64,000 bases of DNA from NCBI RefSeq assembly GCF_001612635.1, contig NZ_BDAV01000005.1:310001-374000 (forward strand), written 5' to 3'. Positions 9,342 to 18,491 of this stretch are shown one piece after another; position 1 is the stretch's first letter, and each line of letters opens with the position of its first letter. The DNA is from Nocardia africana NBRC 100379. Lineage in GTDB: Bacteria > Actinomycetota > Actinomycetes > Mycobacteriales > Mycobacteriaceae. A program made the position numbers and the translations under genes. The notes under the pieces were generated by a model. It had not been told where the DNA came from. It searched no databases and worked only from the letters and a program-made list of their open reading frames with translations.

Positions 9342-10604
9342 TCATCGGGCCGCGATCCGCTCCAATCGGCTCTCGGTGTAGGAGGCGATCTGGTCGACGA
9401 TCACGCGCACCCGGGCGGTGTCGTCGTCGGCCGCTTCCCACCACGGCAGCAGGATCGGGTCGAGGCCCTGGGGAGCACCGGCCAGCAGGCGGTCGGCCAC
9501 GAAGTGGATGCGCTCGCGCTGTTCGGCTTGGCGTTCGTGATGCCGGGGGTCGGACATCACGTAGCGCAGCGCGACCGTTTTCAACAGCGCGACCTCCGCC
9601 GCTACCACGGCCGGCACCTCGAGGTCGGCGGCGTAGCGGCACAGCGACTGCCCGGTCCATGCCGCACGGGTCGCCTCGACCGCCGCGGTCGCGAACCGGC
9701 CGACCAGATCGCTGGTCAGCCGCTTGAGCGCGACCGAGGCGCGCAGGGTGCCGTCGTAAGCGGCGGCCTCGGCGATCACCTGCAACTGCGAGAGCCGCTG
9801 GGCGGCCGCGATCAGATCGTCGGCGGACAGGTCGCGGTGCTGGCGCTGGCCCAGTTCGGCGAGGGCGGCCTGTTCGGCCGGATCGGCGAGCGCGCGCAGA
9901 TCGATCCGGCCCGCGATCACCCCGTCCTCGACATCGTGCACCGAGTACGCCACATCATCGGACCAGTCCATGACCTGCGATTCCAGCGACTGCCGACGCT
10001 CGGGCGCGCCCTTGCGGACCCAGTTCATCCGGTCCAGATCGGCGTCGTAGGCGCCGAACTTCGCACCGGAAGCCGTTCTGCCCCAGGGGTATTTGACAGT
10101 GGCGTCGAGAGCGGCGCGAGTCAGGTTGAGGCCGTAGCTCTCGCCCGCCGCATCGAAGACCTTCGGCTCCAGCCGGGTCAGAATCCGCAGGTTCTGCGCA
10201 TTGCCCTCGAACCCGCCGTAGGCGTCGGCGAATTCGTCGAGGGCGCGTTCGCCGTTGTGGCCGTACGGCGGATGACCGATGTCATGGGCCAGCCCGGCCA
10301 GATCGACCAGATCCGCGTCACAGCCCAGCCCCTCGGCGATGCTGCGCCCGATCTGGGCGACCTCCAGCGAGTGGGTCAGCCGGGTGCGCGGCGTGTCGCC
10401 GTCACGGGGGCCCATCACCTGGGTTTTGTCGGCCAATCGCCGCAGAGCCGCCGAATGCAGCACCCGCGCCCGGTCCCGCGCGAAGTCGCTGCGGCGCGCC
10501 GGTGCGGGCGACCATCGCAACCCCGCCGTGGGCGAGGTCTCGGACACCATGCGCTCGTGATCGCTGTCGACATACGGGCATTCGGGCATCGCGTCGAAAC
10601 TCAT
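9342..10604 (-). CDS. dgt: Deoxyguanosinetriphosphate triphosphohydrolase-like protein
   Basis: A 420-residue HD-domain dNTPase. The metal-binding HD core is seen in [16 protein letters not shown] and [17 protein letters not shown], with a later [11 protein letters not shown] holding the fourth metal ligand. Proteins of this family cleave dNTPs to deoxynucleosides and triphosphate and help balance nucleotide pools. The start [11 protein letters not shown] at 10604 has only a weak ribosome site; later ATG codons would cut into the conserved N-terminus. It lies 49 nt upstream of dnaG. Confidence 0.92.
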   Translation of the reverse strand: MSFDAMPECPYVDSDHERMVSETSPTAGLRWSPAPARRSDFARDRARVLHSAALRRLADKTQVMGPRDGDTPRTRLTHSLEVAQIGRSIAEGLGCDADLVDLAGLAHDIGHPPYGHNGERALDEFADAYGGFEGNAQNLRILTRLEPKVFDAAGESYGLNLTRAALDATVKYPWGRTASGAKFGAYDADLDRMNWVRKGAPERRQSLESQVMDWSDDVAYSVHDVEDGVIAGRIDLRALADPAEQAALAELGQRQHRDLSADDLIAAAQRLSQLQVIAEAAAYDGTLRASVALKRLTSDLVGRFATAAVEATRAAWTGQSLCRYAADLEVPAVVAAEVALLKTVALRYVMSDPRHHERQAEQRERIHFVADRLLAGAPQGLDPILLPWWEAADDDTARVRVIVDQIASYTESRLERIAAR

Positions 10605-10628
10605 GAAGGATACCGCCTGGTACGTTTC

Positions 10629-11321
10629 TCACTGCTCCGCTGTGTATTTGAAATCCGCGGAGAAGTGGGTGAGCTGATACCACAGCAGCGCACCGGTTTC
10701 GCGGGCGATGCCGTGGAATTGGGACTCCCGGGTGTAGACCGCCGGGCCGGTGCGCGTCGGCGCGGTCCACGCGTCCAGGCCGGCGTCACGGGCCATGGTG
10801 CGGGTGCGCAGCGAATGCCACGGATCGCTGACCAGCACCGCCGAGGACAGATCGCGGGCCCGCATCGCGGTGGCGACCGCCTCGATACTCTGCAGCGTGT
10901 CCGATCCGGTCTCCACGGCCAGCACCCGGTCGGCGGGCACCCCGCGATTCTTCAGATAGTTCTTACCGGAGGCGGCCTCGGTGTAGTTGTCGCCCACCTG
11001 TTTGCCGCCGACCGTGATCACCAGCGGCGCAACACCTTTGGTGTACAGGTGGTATGCCTGGCCGAGCCGTGCCTCGAACACCGAGGACGGGGTGCCGTCG
11101 TATTGCGCGGCGCCCAGCACCACGATCGCGTCGGCCCGGCTGTAGTCGTCGATCCGCGCCACCTGCCAGACCCGGAAGGCGGTGCCGCCGACGAGGACGA
11201 CCCCGATGACAACGGTGCCGGCGATCACCCGGCGCACCCAGCGCGCGACCGCCGACCCGCGCGGACGGCGCGGTGCGGCGGGCGGGCGGACCGGGGCGGG
11301 ATGGGTGAGGGCGGAGGGCAT
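10629..11321 (-). CDS. YdcF/SanA family (DUF218) membrane protein
   Basis: A 230-residue protein with a proline/arginine-rich N-terminus, one membrane segment (about residues 30-50, VIAGTVVIGVVLVGGTAF) and an extracytoplasmic DUF218 domain. That domain begins ADAIVVLGAAQYDGTPS and contains GGKQVGDNYTEAASGKNYL and VSDPWHSLRT, the usual DUF218 landmarks. Relatives (SanA, ElyC, YdcF) act in envelope integrity, but the reaction is not known. The ATG at 11321 was chosen because the upstream extension is made of a short repeat (11358-11405). It ends 24 nt before dgt. Confidence 0.83.
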   Translation of the reverse strand: MPSALTHPAPVRPPAAPRRPRGSAVARWVRRVIAGTVVIGVVLVGGTAFRVWQVARIDDYSRADAIVVLGAAQYDGTPSSVFEARLGQAYHLYTKGVAPLVITVGGKQVGDNYTEAASGKNYLKNRGVPADRVLAVETGSDTLQSIEAVATAMRARDLSSAVLVSDPWHSLRTRTMARDAGLDAWTAPTRTGPAVYTRESQFHGIARETGALLWYQLTHFSADFKYTAEQ

Positions 11322-11357
11322 TCCCCGAGTGTGCCAGTGCTCGGTCACGCCCCGATT

Positions 11358-11405
11358 GCGGAGCGCCGGATCCTCGCGGCTGCGCAGCGCCGGATCCTCA
11401 CCGCT
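11358..11405. repeat. Two tandem 24-bp repeats
   Basis: Two imperfect copies (11358-11381 and 11382-11405) share the core AGCGCCGGATCCTC. They lie between the MBL hydrolase stop and the DUF218 start. The effect is unknown. Confidence 0.6.
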
Positions 11406-11423
11406 GCCGGGCACCGGAACCGC

Positions 11424-12131
11424 TCACCAACCGCGTTGCCGCCACTGCGCGAGCTGCGGACGCTCGGCACCCAGGGTGGTGTCGTCGCCGTGGCCCGGGT
11501 AGACGACCGTATCGTCGCCGAAGCGGTCGAACACCTTGGTGGTGACGTCGCTGTAGAGGGAGTCGAAATCTTCCGGGGAGGTGGTGCGGCCGACACCGCC
11601 GGGAAACAGGCAGTCGCCGGTGAACAGATGGGTGCGGCCGGAGCCGTCGGTGAACGCCAGCGCGACCGATCCCGGGGTGTGTCCGCGCAGGTGGACGACC
11701 TCGAACTCCAGTTCGCCGATCGAGACGGTGTCACCGTCGGCGAGCAGCCGATCCGGCCGCACCGGAAGCGGTTCGGCATCCAGGGCGTGCGCGGCGGTCG
11801 GTACACCGGTGTCGGCGACCACCGCGCTCAATGCCTGCCAGTGGTCGAAATGCTGATGGGTGGTGACGATCAGCCGCAGCCGCCCGGGCACCTCCTGGTC
11901 CAGCAAGGCCTGGATGCGTTCGGATTCGTTGGCGGCGTCGATCAGCACCGCGTCACCGGTGGCGGTGTCCTGCACCAGATAGACGTTGTTGTCCATACCG
12001 CCGACCGACAACTTGACGATCCGGGCGCCCGGCACATCGCGCTGCTGCGGATTCGAACCCGGCGCGACGTGGCCCGTATAGGGGATATCCAGCGTGATCA
12101 CCCTGCCGATGGTAATCATCGGTTCCGACAC
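11424..12131 (-). CDS. MBL-fold metallo-hydrolase (glyoxalase II-like)
   Basis: A 235-residue metallo-beta-lactamase-fold protein. The metal motif is TTHQHFDHW (HxHxDH), followed by HLRGHTPGSV, the bridging Asp in FTGDCLFPGG and a C-terminal VVYPGHGDDTT. This set suggests two metals and a thioester hydrolase such as hydroxyacylglutathione hydrolase or an equivalent for mycothiol conjugates; the substrate is not shown by the sequence. A GTG at 12131 gives the full frame; an ATG at 12119 would remove four residues. Neither has a clear ribosome site. It is divergent from the TPM gene (12184), so a shared promoter region is likely. Confidence 0.85.
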   Translation of the reverse strand: MSEPMITIGRVITLDIPYTGHVAPGSNPQQRDVPGARIVKLSVGGMDNNVYLVQDTATGDAVLIDAANESERIQALLDQEVPGRLRLIVTTHQHFDHWQALSAVVADTGVPTAAHALDAEPLPVRPDRLLADGDTVSIGELEFEVVHLRGHTPGSVALAFTDGSGRTHLFTGDCLFPGGVGRTTSPEDFDSLYSDVTTKVFDRFGDDTVVYPGHGDDTTLGAERPQLAQWRQRGW

Positions 12132-12183
12132 GGGTCGGCCGGATCAACGCCCGTCACGCCGTGTCGGCGGATACATTCGTGCT

Positions 12184-14181
12184 ATGCAGCCGCACGCGCG
12201 TCTTCGCCGATCACAGCCGCCGACGCTGCTCGCGATGCTGCTGTCGATCGTGTTCGGGTTCGTGCTCGGCTGCTGCGGCCCGGCGGTCGCCGACGAACCG
12301 ATGCGACTCAACGAATACGTCACCGATTCCGCCCAGGTTCTCGACGGTCCGCAGCGCGACACCGTGCGTGCGTCGGTGGACGCGCTCTATACCGCGCACC
12401 GGGAGCGGCTGTGGGTGGTCTACGTCCGCGATTTCGGCGGTGTGGACCCGCAGACCTGGGGTCAGCGCACGGCGACCGCGTCCGGATTCGGCGATCGCGA
12501 TGTGCTGCTGTCGATCGCGACCAGCGACCGCTCCTATGCCTTCACCGGCGCGCTCCCGCCCTCGGTGAGTGATGCGGAACTGAATTCGCTGCTCACCGAT
12601 CAGGTCGAGCCGCGACTGCACAACGGTCAGTGGGCCGAGGCCGCGGTGGCCGCCGCCGACGGATTGTCCACGGCCATGGGCGATTCCGGCGGTGTGGGGA
12701 TCTGGCCGCTGATCGTGATCACTCTCCTCGTGCTGGGTGTGATCGGCGTGGTGCTGGGTTATTCGCAGTTGCGCCGGCGCGCTCGGGGCCGCGCCGAGGC
12801 CGACGCCGCGCGGGCGGTCGACCCGACCGACACCGCCGCGCTGGCCCGGCTCCGGCCGGATCTGCTCGAGACCCGCTCGGCGCAGGTGCTGGTCGACACC
12901 GACAACGCGATCCGGGCCAGCGCCGAAGAACTGCGGCTGGCCACCGACGAATTCGGCGCCACCGCGACCGCGCCGTTCGCCGCCGCGCTCGAGACGGCGA
13001 AACAGGCGATGGCGCATGCCTTTTCGATCCGCCAGCGGCTCGATGACGACATTCCGGAAACCCCTGATCAGCGCCGTGATCTGCTGGTCGAGCTGATCGC
13101 CACCTGCGGGCGGGCCGATGCCGAACTCGATGACAAGGTGGCCGAATTCGACGCGATGCGCAATCTGCTGATCGACGCGCCGCAACGGCTGGACGCTCTG
13201 ACTCGCGATGTGATCGATCTCACCGCGCGGCTGCCGCGCTCGGAGGAGACGCTGCGGCGGCTGCTGGCTTCACAACCGGAATCGGTCACCGCGCCGGTGC
13301 GCGACAACGTGACGATGGCACGGGAGCGAATCGGATTCGCCGAGAACACGATCGAACAGGGCAGGCGGGCCGCGGCCGCGCCGGTCGGACGCCAGGGCGG
13401 AGCGGTCGCGGCGATTCGCGGCGCGGAAGCCGCGGTGACCGCCGCCCGCGCCCTGCTCGACGCCGTGGACACCGCCGAGACCGATATCACCCAGGCGCGG
13501 GCCGGTCTGCCGGCGGCGATCGACGAACTGGGCCGCGATCTCGCGACCGCGCAGGGCCTGACCGAACACGGCGGCCCGGAACTGGCGGAGGCGATGTCCG
13601 GTGCCCGCACCGCGTGGGAGGCGGCCCGAACCAGCGGTGACCGCGATCCGCTCGGCACCTTCCACCGCGCGGTCGCGGCCGATACCGCACTGGATCGCGC
13701 CGTCGCGGCGGCCGGTGAGCGCAAACTCGCCGCCGAGCAACTGCGGCGCCGCCTGGACCAAGCCGTGCTCGCCGCCCAGAGTCAGGTCCGGGCCGCCGCC
13801 GATTTCATCGACACCCGCCGCGGCGGCGTCGACGCCGCACCCCGCACCCGCCTCGCCGAGGCGCAGCGCAATCTGGACCGGGCGCAGCAACTCTCGGCCA
13901 CCGACCCGCAGGCGGCACTGAACAGTGCGCAACAGGCCGCCGATCTGGCCACCCGCGCACTGCACGCCGCCGAGGCCGATGTGCGGGAGTGGCAGGCCCG
14001 CCGGCCGGCTTCGGGGACATCACAGGCCGGCGCGGTACTGGGCGGAATTCTGATCGACAGCCTGCTGCGCGGCGCGGGCAGCGGTTACCGCGGCCGCTCG
14101 ACGGGCGGATCCGGCTGGGGCCCGGCCTCTTTCGGTGGATCCGACAGTTCGCGCCGGATCAGCCGGGGCGGGCGATTCTGA
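12184..14181 (+). CDS. TPM-domain secreted/membrane protein
   Basis: A 665-residue protein resembling M. tuberculosis Rv2345. A signal peptide covers residues 1-36 (LLAMLLSIVFGFVLGCCGPAVA). A TPM (YgcG) domain (about 38-165) begins MRLNEYVTDSAQVLDG. A membrane segment follows near residues 178-198 (PLIVITLLVLGVIGVVLG), then about 400 residues of alanine/arginine-rich coiled coil. The tail is rich in Gly and Ser (GYRGRSTGGSGWG). The TPM domain would be outside the cell and the coiled coil inside. TPM proteins are linked to envelope or photosystem maintenance; the biochemical role here is unknown. Confidence 0.85.
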   Translation: MQPHARLRRSQPPTLLAMLLSIVFGFVLGCCGPAVADEPMRLNEYVTDSAQVLDGPQRDTVRASVDALYTAHRERLWVVYVRDFGGVDPQTWGQRTATASGFGDRDVLLSIATSDRSYAFTGALPPSVSDAELNSLLTDQVEPRLHNGQWAEAAVAAADGLSTAMGDSGGVGIWPLIVITLLVLGVIGVVLGYSQLRRRARGRAEADAARAVDPTDTAALARLRPDLLETRSAQVLVDTDNAIRASAEELRLATDEFGATATAPFAAALETAKQAMAHAFSIRQRLDDDIPETPDQRRDLLVELIATCGRADAELDDKVAEFDAMRNLLIDAPQRLDALTRDVIDLTARLPRSEETLRRLLASQPESVTAPVRDNVTMARERIGFAENTIEQGRRAAAAPVGRQGGAVAAIRGAEAAVTAARALLDAVDTAETDITQARAGLPAAIDELGRDLATAQGLTEHGGPELAEAMSGARTAWEAARTSGDRDPLGTFHRAVAADTALDRAVAAAGERKLAAEQLRRRLDQAVLAAQSQVRAAADFIDTRRGGVDAAPRTRLAEAQRNLDRAQQLSATDPQAALNSAQQAADLATRALHAAEADVREWQARRPASGTSQAGAVLGGILIDSLLRGAGSGYRGRSTGGSGWGPASFGGSDSSRRISRGGRF

Positions 14182-14191
14182 CCTCGTCGCC

Positions 14192-14650
14192 TCACCGTGC
14201 CGGTGGTACGGCGTCGCCGGTACGGGTCGCGAGCCACTGCTGGAGTTCGATCAGGTTGCCCTCGGGGTCGCGCAGATAAGCGCAGCGGAGACGGCCGTCG
14301 TATTCGACTGGTTTGCCCGGGATTTCGGCGCCACGCGCGGTGATCTCGGTGAGATATGCGTCGAGATCGTCGACCCGCAGCGACACCATCGCCGCGTCGG
14401 CGGGCGGGACCGGCGCCACGTCGTTGTCCGAGGGCGACCCTGGGCCGCTCGCGGACCGCAGGGTATCGCCCAGCGCCGCCGCCAGATTCGCACGCTCGTG
14501 CAACGCCAGCGTGCTTCCCAGCTCGGGTTTGAAGGCCGCGTAGGGCGGGCGCGGGTCGTCGGTTTGCGGTGTGAGTCCGAGAACGTCGCGATAGAACGCC
14601 ACGCAGCGGTCGAATTCGGACACGATCAGGCGGATCTGCGTCAGGTGCAC
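14192..14650 (-). CDS. VOC-family (glyoxalase/dioxygenase superfamily) protein
   Basis: A 152-residue protein of two beta-alpha-beta-beta-beta units. It starts MHLTQIRLIVSEFDRCVAFY, typical of a VOC module. The second half has MVSLRVDDLDAYL and ends with YLRDPEGNLIELQQW, where the final Glu is a usual metal ligand. The early His position (His2) may supply another ligand. It ends 10 nt from the TPM gene in tail-to-tail orientation. Substrate unknown; glyoxalase, fosfomycin-resistance or dioxygenase roles are all possible. Confidence 0.82.
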   Translation of the reverse strand: MHLTQIRLIVSEFDRCVAFYRDVLGLTPQTDDPRPPYAAFKPELGSTLALHERANLAAALGDTLRSASGPGSPSDNDVAPVPPADAAMVSLRVDDLDAYLTEITARGAEIPGKPVEYDGRLRCAYLRDPEGNLIELQQWLATRTGDAVPPAR

Positions 14651-14686
14651 ATCGGCGAATCTACGCCCGCGGCCGATGAGGGCCGC

Positions 14687-15292
14687 TTACAACCAGCCGA
14701 GACGTTCGGCCGCGCGGACGGCCTCGGCGCGAGTTCGGGTGCCCGTCTTGCCGATCGCGGCCGAGAGATGGTTGCGGACGGTCCCCTCGGACAGATGCAG
14801 GCGGCCCGCGATCACCGCCGCCGTCGACCCGTCGGCCGCGGCGGCGAGCACCTCGCGCTCGCGTGCGGTGAGTGGTGAGGTTCCGGCGGTGAGGGTTTCG
14901 GTGGCCAGCGCCGGATCCACGACGCGCAGCCCCATGTGCACGCGCCGCACCGCGTCCGCCAATTCCCGTGCGGGCGTGTCCTTGACGACGAAACCGCCGG
15001 CCCCGGCGTCGATGGCGCGGCGCAGATATCCGGGGCGGCCGAATGTGGTCACCATCAGGATCCGGATGCGCGGGAATTCCGCATGCAGCTGCGCCGCCAC
15101 CGAAATTCCGTCCATTCCGGGCATTTCCACATCGAGCAGCACTACATCCGGCGTGGTGCGCCGCACGGCGTCGAGAACCTCGTCGCCCCGGCCCACCTCG
15201 GCCACCACCTCGAGGTCGGCCTCCAGCCCGAGCAGCGCCGCCAGCGCGCCCCGCACCAGCGCCTGATCGTCGGCGAGCAGCAACCGGATCAC
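14687..15292 (-). CDS. Response regulator, NarL/DesR type
   Basis: A 201-residue two-domain regulator. The receiver domain has acidic pocket residues Asp8-Asp9 (LLLADDQ), phosphoacceptor Asp54 (VVLLDVEMPGMDG) and a conserved Lys (VVKDTPA). The C-terminal LuxR-type helix-turn-helix starts LTAREREVLAAAADG and includes SEGTVRNHLSAAIGKTGTRTRAEA. It pairs with the histidine kinase that ends 127 nt upstream and lies in the same transcription unit as an ABC-2 exporter, so it probably controls that exporter in response to envelope or drug stress. Confidence 0.92.
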   Translation of the reverse strand: MIRLLLADDQALVRGALAALLGLEADLEVVAEVGRGDEVLDAVRRTTPDVVLLDVEMPGMDGISVAAQLHAEFPRIRILMVTTFGRPGYLRRAIDAGAGGFVVKDTPARELADAVRRVHMGLRVVDPALATETLTAGTSPLTAREREVLAAAADGSTAAVIAGRLHLSEGTVRNHLSAAIGKTGTRTRAEAVRAAERLGWL

Positions 15293-15419
15293 CGGCGTCG
15301 CCCCCGTGGCGCTGCACCGATCGACATCATCACACGCATGTCTGTGACCCTAATCCGACCGGTGGGGTATCCGCCGCCCGACATTCGCCGGTCCGAGTCG
15401 ACGATGTGTCTCGCCGTGC

Positions 15420-16613
15420 TCAACTGCGCCCGTCGGCCGTCGGGAACTCCGCGGCGATCAGCGTTCCCCCGCCGGACGGTGTTTCGACCGTCAGGCTGCC
15501 GCCCTCGGTGCGCACCCGGTCGCGCAAGCCGGTCAGGCCGGAACCGAAGGTACTGCCGGACAGTCCTTTTCCGTCGTCGCGGACCTCGATCCGCCACTCG
15601 CTCACCCGTACCCGGCAGTGCCGGGCGCCGCTGTGGCGCACCACATTCGTGACCGCCTCACGCAGCACCCATCCGAAGATCACCGCATATCGCTCGGGGA
15701 GCTCGGCGGGATCCGGAAGCTCCGCCTCGATACCGGCGGCACGCAGGGCCGTGCGCGCGTTGACCAGTTCACTCGCCAGCGACACCTCGCGCAGCCCGCC
15801 GACGGTATCGCGCACCCCGGCCAGCGCCTCGCGGGCGAGCCGCTCCACATCGGCCATCTCCTGCCGGGCGCGGGACGGATCGGTATCGAGCAGCCGTTGC
15901 GCCAGTTCGGTTTTGACGGTGATGACGGTCAGTGAGTGGCCCAGGATGTCGTGCACGTCGCGTGCCACGCGGTTGCGTTCCTCCACGATCGCGAGCTCGC
16001 TCTGCTGGCGGCGAGTCAGCTCCCGCAACTGTCCGCGCCGCCGCCCGATTTCGCGACCGGTCCACATCACCACCGGTATGAAGGCGAAATACAGCGGCGT
16101 GCTGCCGTAATGCACTGACAGGCCGATCAACAGCGCGGCCGTACCCGCCACCACCGCACCGGATTTCGCGGTGGGAAGCACGAAGACGGCGGCGGCCGCG
16201 ACGTAGATGGCGGTGCCCAGGCCGGTGACACCCAGCAGCACGGTCATCGCGGCAGCCAGTGCCGCCAGCGCGCCCACCACGAGCCATCGCGGCCACTCGT
16301 ACGAGACCGGCAGCACCGCCTGCGTGTGTCCCTCGTCCCAGTCCGGTTGCCGGAAGGGACCGAAACACGAGGCGGTCAGCAGCCAGAAAACCGCGAGGCA
16401 TACCGCCGCCGCGACGGCCCGCATCCGGTGGCCGTCCTGCCATTGCGAGACGATCGGCGCGATCAGATACAGCAGCCAGATCAATGCCAGCACCGCGCCG
16501 AAGAACAGGCGCCGATGCTGGATGGCGGTATGCGGGGCGGGATCGCGGTCCATCCTGCGGGCAATCCGGTCCAGCGCTCCGGAGATCGGCCGATCGACCG
16601 GAGGTATTCGCAT
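15420..16613 (-). CDS. Sensor histidine kinase, DesK/HisKA_3 type
   Basis: A 397-residue membrane kinase. About four or five hydrophobic segments fill residues 30-185, with no large external sensor domain, as in DesK. The phosphoacceptor His lies in ERNRVARDVHDILGHSLTV. The ATPase domain has the N-box LREAVTNVVRHSGA and the G-boxes VRDDGKGL and GSGLTGLRDRV. The ATG at 16613 has GGAGGG upstream, which fixes the start. It is followed by its response regulator and preceded by the ABC-2 exporter genes on the same strand. Confidence 0.92.
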   Translation of the reverse strand: MRIPPVDRPISGALDRIARRMDRDPAPHTAIQHRRLFFGAVLALIWLLYLIAPIVSQWQDGHRMRAVAAAVCLAVFWLLTASCFGPFRQPDWDEGHTQAVLPVSYEWPRWLVVGALAALAAAMTVLLGVTGLGTAIYVAAAAVFVLPTAKSGAVVAGTAALLIGLSVHYGSTPLYFAFIPVVMWTGREIGRRRGQLRELTRRQQSELAIVEERNRVARDVHDILGHSLTVITVKTELAQRLLDTDPSRARQEMADVERLAREALAGVRDTVGGLREVSLASELVNARTALRAAGIEAELPDPAELPERYAVIFGWVLREAVTNVVRHSGARHCRVRVSEWRIEVRDDGKGLSGSTFGSGLTGLRDRVRTEGGSLTVETPSGGGTLIAAEFPTADGRS

Positions 16614-16701
16614 CGTCACCCTCCGTATCCCGCCTCTGCCGGCACCGCCGGAGTCCGACGCTACCGCACCGTCCACCGAGGTGGACGGTGCGGCGCGGCG
16701 G

Positions 16702-17478
16702 TCAGCGAGCGGTGTCACGCCGGAACAGAACCGCAGCTCCGAGGGCGAATACCGACGCCCACACCACGATGTTCAGCACCCCCAGTGCGGCGGATCCGGC
16801 ACTGGTGTCGCCGAGCGGCAACCGGGCCAGGGTCGCGACGCCGTTGGTCGGGAAGACCTTCGACACCGTCTCGAACCAGCCGTGCAGCGGCATGAACAAG
16901 CCACCGGCGAACGACAGCAGCGCCAGCACCGGGCCGAGGATCTGCATCACGTTCTCCGACGGCAGCACGTAGCCCATGAACAATCCGAACGCCGCGAAGA
17001 CCACCGAGGTCAGCCACGCGATCAGGAAACAGCCCACCCAGGCCGCCGTGGTCAGATGCGCGCCGGTCACCGCACCGGCGACGAAGACGACGACGACCGA
17101 ACACAATCCGAGCACCATCGCGCCGGCCACTTTGGTGGCGACGTAGGCGGCCGGGGTCAGCGGCGTGAGACGCAGCTGCCGTATCCAGCCGGCGGCGCGC
17201 TCGACGGCCACCATGGCACCGCCGCTGGTGGTGGCCAGCATCGCCCCGTAGACGGCCATCGACACCATCACGTACGCCGTGACATTCGCCGAACCGTAGG
17301 TCTCGTTGCGGTAGGAGTTCTGGGCGCCGAAGATCACGAAGAACACCACGGGCATCACCAGCGCGAAGATGACGGTGCGGCGGTTGCGCAGCATGCGACG
17401 CAGTTCGAGCAGCAGAAATCCCCAGCTGAATCCGCCGGCGCCCAGCCGGGTGGCGCGAGGCACGGTCGATGTGGTCAT
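16702..17478 (-). CDS. ABC-2 type transporter permease
   Basis: A 258-residue permease with six hydrophobic segments, among them VIFALVMPVVFFVIFG, VVVVFVAGAVTG and VVWASVFALGAAVLF. The conserved AAGWIRQLRLTPLTPAAYV cytoplasmic coupling helix is typical of DrrB-like ABC-2 permeases. Its ATG at 17478 is one base past the stop of the ATPase gene, so translation is probably coupled. Together they would form a drug, lipid or peptide exporter. Confidence 0.9.
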   Translation of the reverse strand: MTTSTVPRATRLGAGGFSWGFLLLELRRMLRNRRTVIFALVMPVVFFVIFGAQNSYRNETYGSANVTAYVMVSMAVYGAMLATTSGGAMVAVERAAGWIRQLRLTPLTPAAYVATKVAGAMVLGLCSVVVVFVAGAVTGAHLTTAAWVGCFLIAWLTSVVFAAFGLFMGYVLPSENVMQILGPVLALLSFAGGLFMPLHGWFETVSKVFPTNGVATLARLPLGDTSAGSAALGVLNIVVWASVFALGAAVLFRRDTAR

Positions 17479-17479
17479 G

Positions 17480-18415
17480 TCAGTTGTCTCCGGTCAGTGC
17501 GAGGAAGGCGTCTTCGAGATTGCGGCCGGTGATTTCGATATCGACGGCCGGTGTCCTGGTGAGCAGATAGCGGGCGACCGCGTCGGAGTCGTTGCCGTGC
17601 ACCAGCACTCGATCACCGCGCTGTTCGACCCGGTCCACCCCGGCGAGGGCGAGCAGGCTCGCCGGATCGGCGCCGGGCAGGGTCGCCGAGACCGTGCGGC
17701 CGGAGGCCAGATTCTTCACCGATGCCGCACTGCCGTCGGCCACGACCCGCCCGCCCCGCACCAGCACGATGCGGTCGGCGTAGGCGTCGGCCTCGTCGAG
17801 GTAGTGGGTGGCGAAGACGACGGTGCGTCCGAGACCCGCGTCGGCGCGAATGGCGTTCCAGAAATCGCGGCGGCCCTCGACGTCCATGCCGGTGGTCGGC
17901 TCGTCGAGGATCAGCAGGTCCGGATCGGGCAGCAGCGCCAGGGCGAACCGCAGGCGCTGCTGCTGACCTCCGGAGCATTTGCCGACCATGCGGTCGGCGA
18001 TGCCGTCGATTCCGGCGCGGACGAGCACCTCCCCGGCCGGGCGCGGATTCCGATGCAGGGCCGCCACGACGCGCACCGTTTCGCCGACCGTGAGATCCGG
18101 CAGCAGACCACCCGACTGCAGAACGGCCGAAACCCGGCCCGCCGCAACCGCTTCCGCCGGCGTGCCGCCGAGAATGCGGGCGGTTCCGGCATCGGGCCGC
18201 AGCAGGCCGAGCATCATGTCGATGCTGGTGGACTTCCCGGCACCGTTGGGTCCCAGGAACGCCACCACCTCACCCGCGGTGACGGTCAGATCGAGTCCGT
18301 CGACCGCGCGGACGGGCCCGGCGGAGCTGCGGAAGGTTTTGGTCAGTCCGCGAAGCTCGATCACCGGTGCGGCGGCGACCCGTTCCGCCGAACCGGATGT
18401 CAGTGCTGATGTCAT
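17480..18415 (-). CDS. ABC exporter ATP-binding protein (DrrA-like)
   Basis: A 311-residue ATPase. Walker A is GPNGAGKST (about residues 53-62), the signature is CSGGQQQRLRFALAL, Walker B is LLILDEPTTGMD and the H-loop is VVFATHYLDEAD. The C-terminal extension after about residue 225 is that of DrrA/CcmA-like exporters. It is the first gene of a likely four-gene unit: ATPase, permease, histidine kinase, response regulator. A 22-bp palindrome 55 nt upstream of the start (18470-18491) may control it. Confidence 0.93.
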   Translation of the reverse strand: MTSALTSGSAERVAAAPVIELRGLTKTFRSSAGPVRAVDGLDLTVTAGEVVAFLGPNGAGKSTSIDMMLGLLRPDAGTARILGGTPAEAVAAGRVSAVLQSGGLLPDLTVGETVRVVAALHRNPRPAGEVLVRAGIDGIADRMVGKCSGGQQQRLRFALALLPDPDLLILDEPTTGMDVEGRRDFWNAIRADAGLGRTVVFATHYLDEADAYADRIVLVRGGRVVADGSAASVKNLASGRTVSATLPGADPASLLALAGVDRVEQRGDRVLVHGNDSDAVARYLLTRTPAVDIEITGRNLEDAFLALTGDN

Positions 18416-18469
18416 GGTTCCACTGTCGCGTGGAGCCGGGCGTCGTACCTGGCCCGACCGTCACGACTG

Positions 18470-18491
18470 TGCCATGACAGATGTCATGGCA
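18470..18491. promoter_or_regulatory. 22-bp perfect palindrome, probable operator
   Basis: Arms TGCCATGACA (18470-18479) and TGTCATGGCA (18482-18491) are perfect and separated by GA. It overlaps the quinone reductase stop codon and lies 55 nt before the exporter ATPase start. The short 2-nt centre is better for a dimeric repressor or activator than for a terminator. Confidence 0.55.

Noticed and set aside
9204..12572. 1,122-codon plus-strand frame across dnaG, dgt and the MBL gene
   Set aside because: It runs antisense over several well-recognised genes and has no domain of its own.
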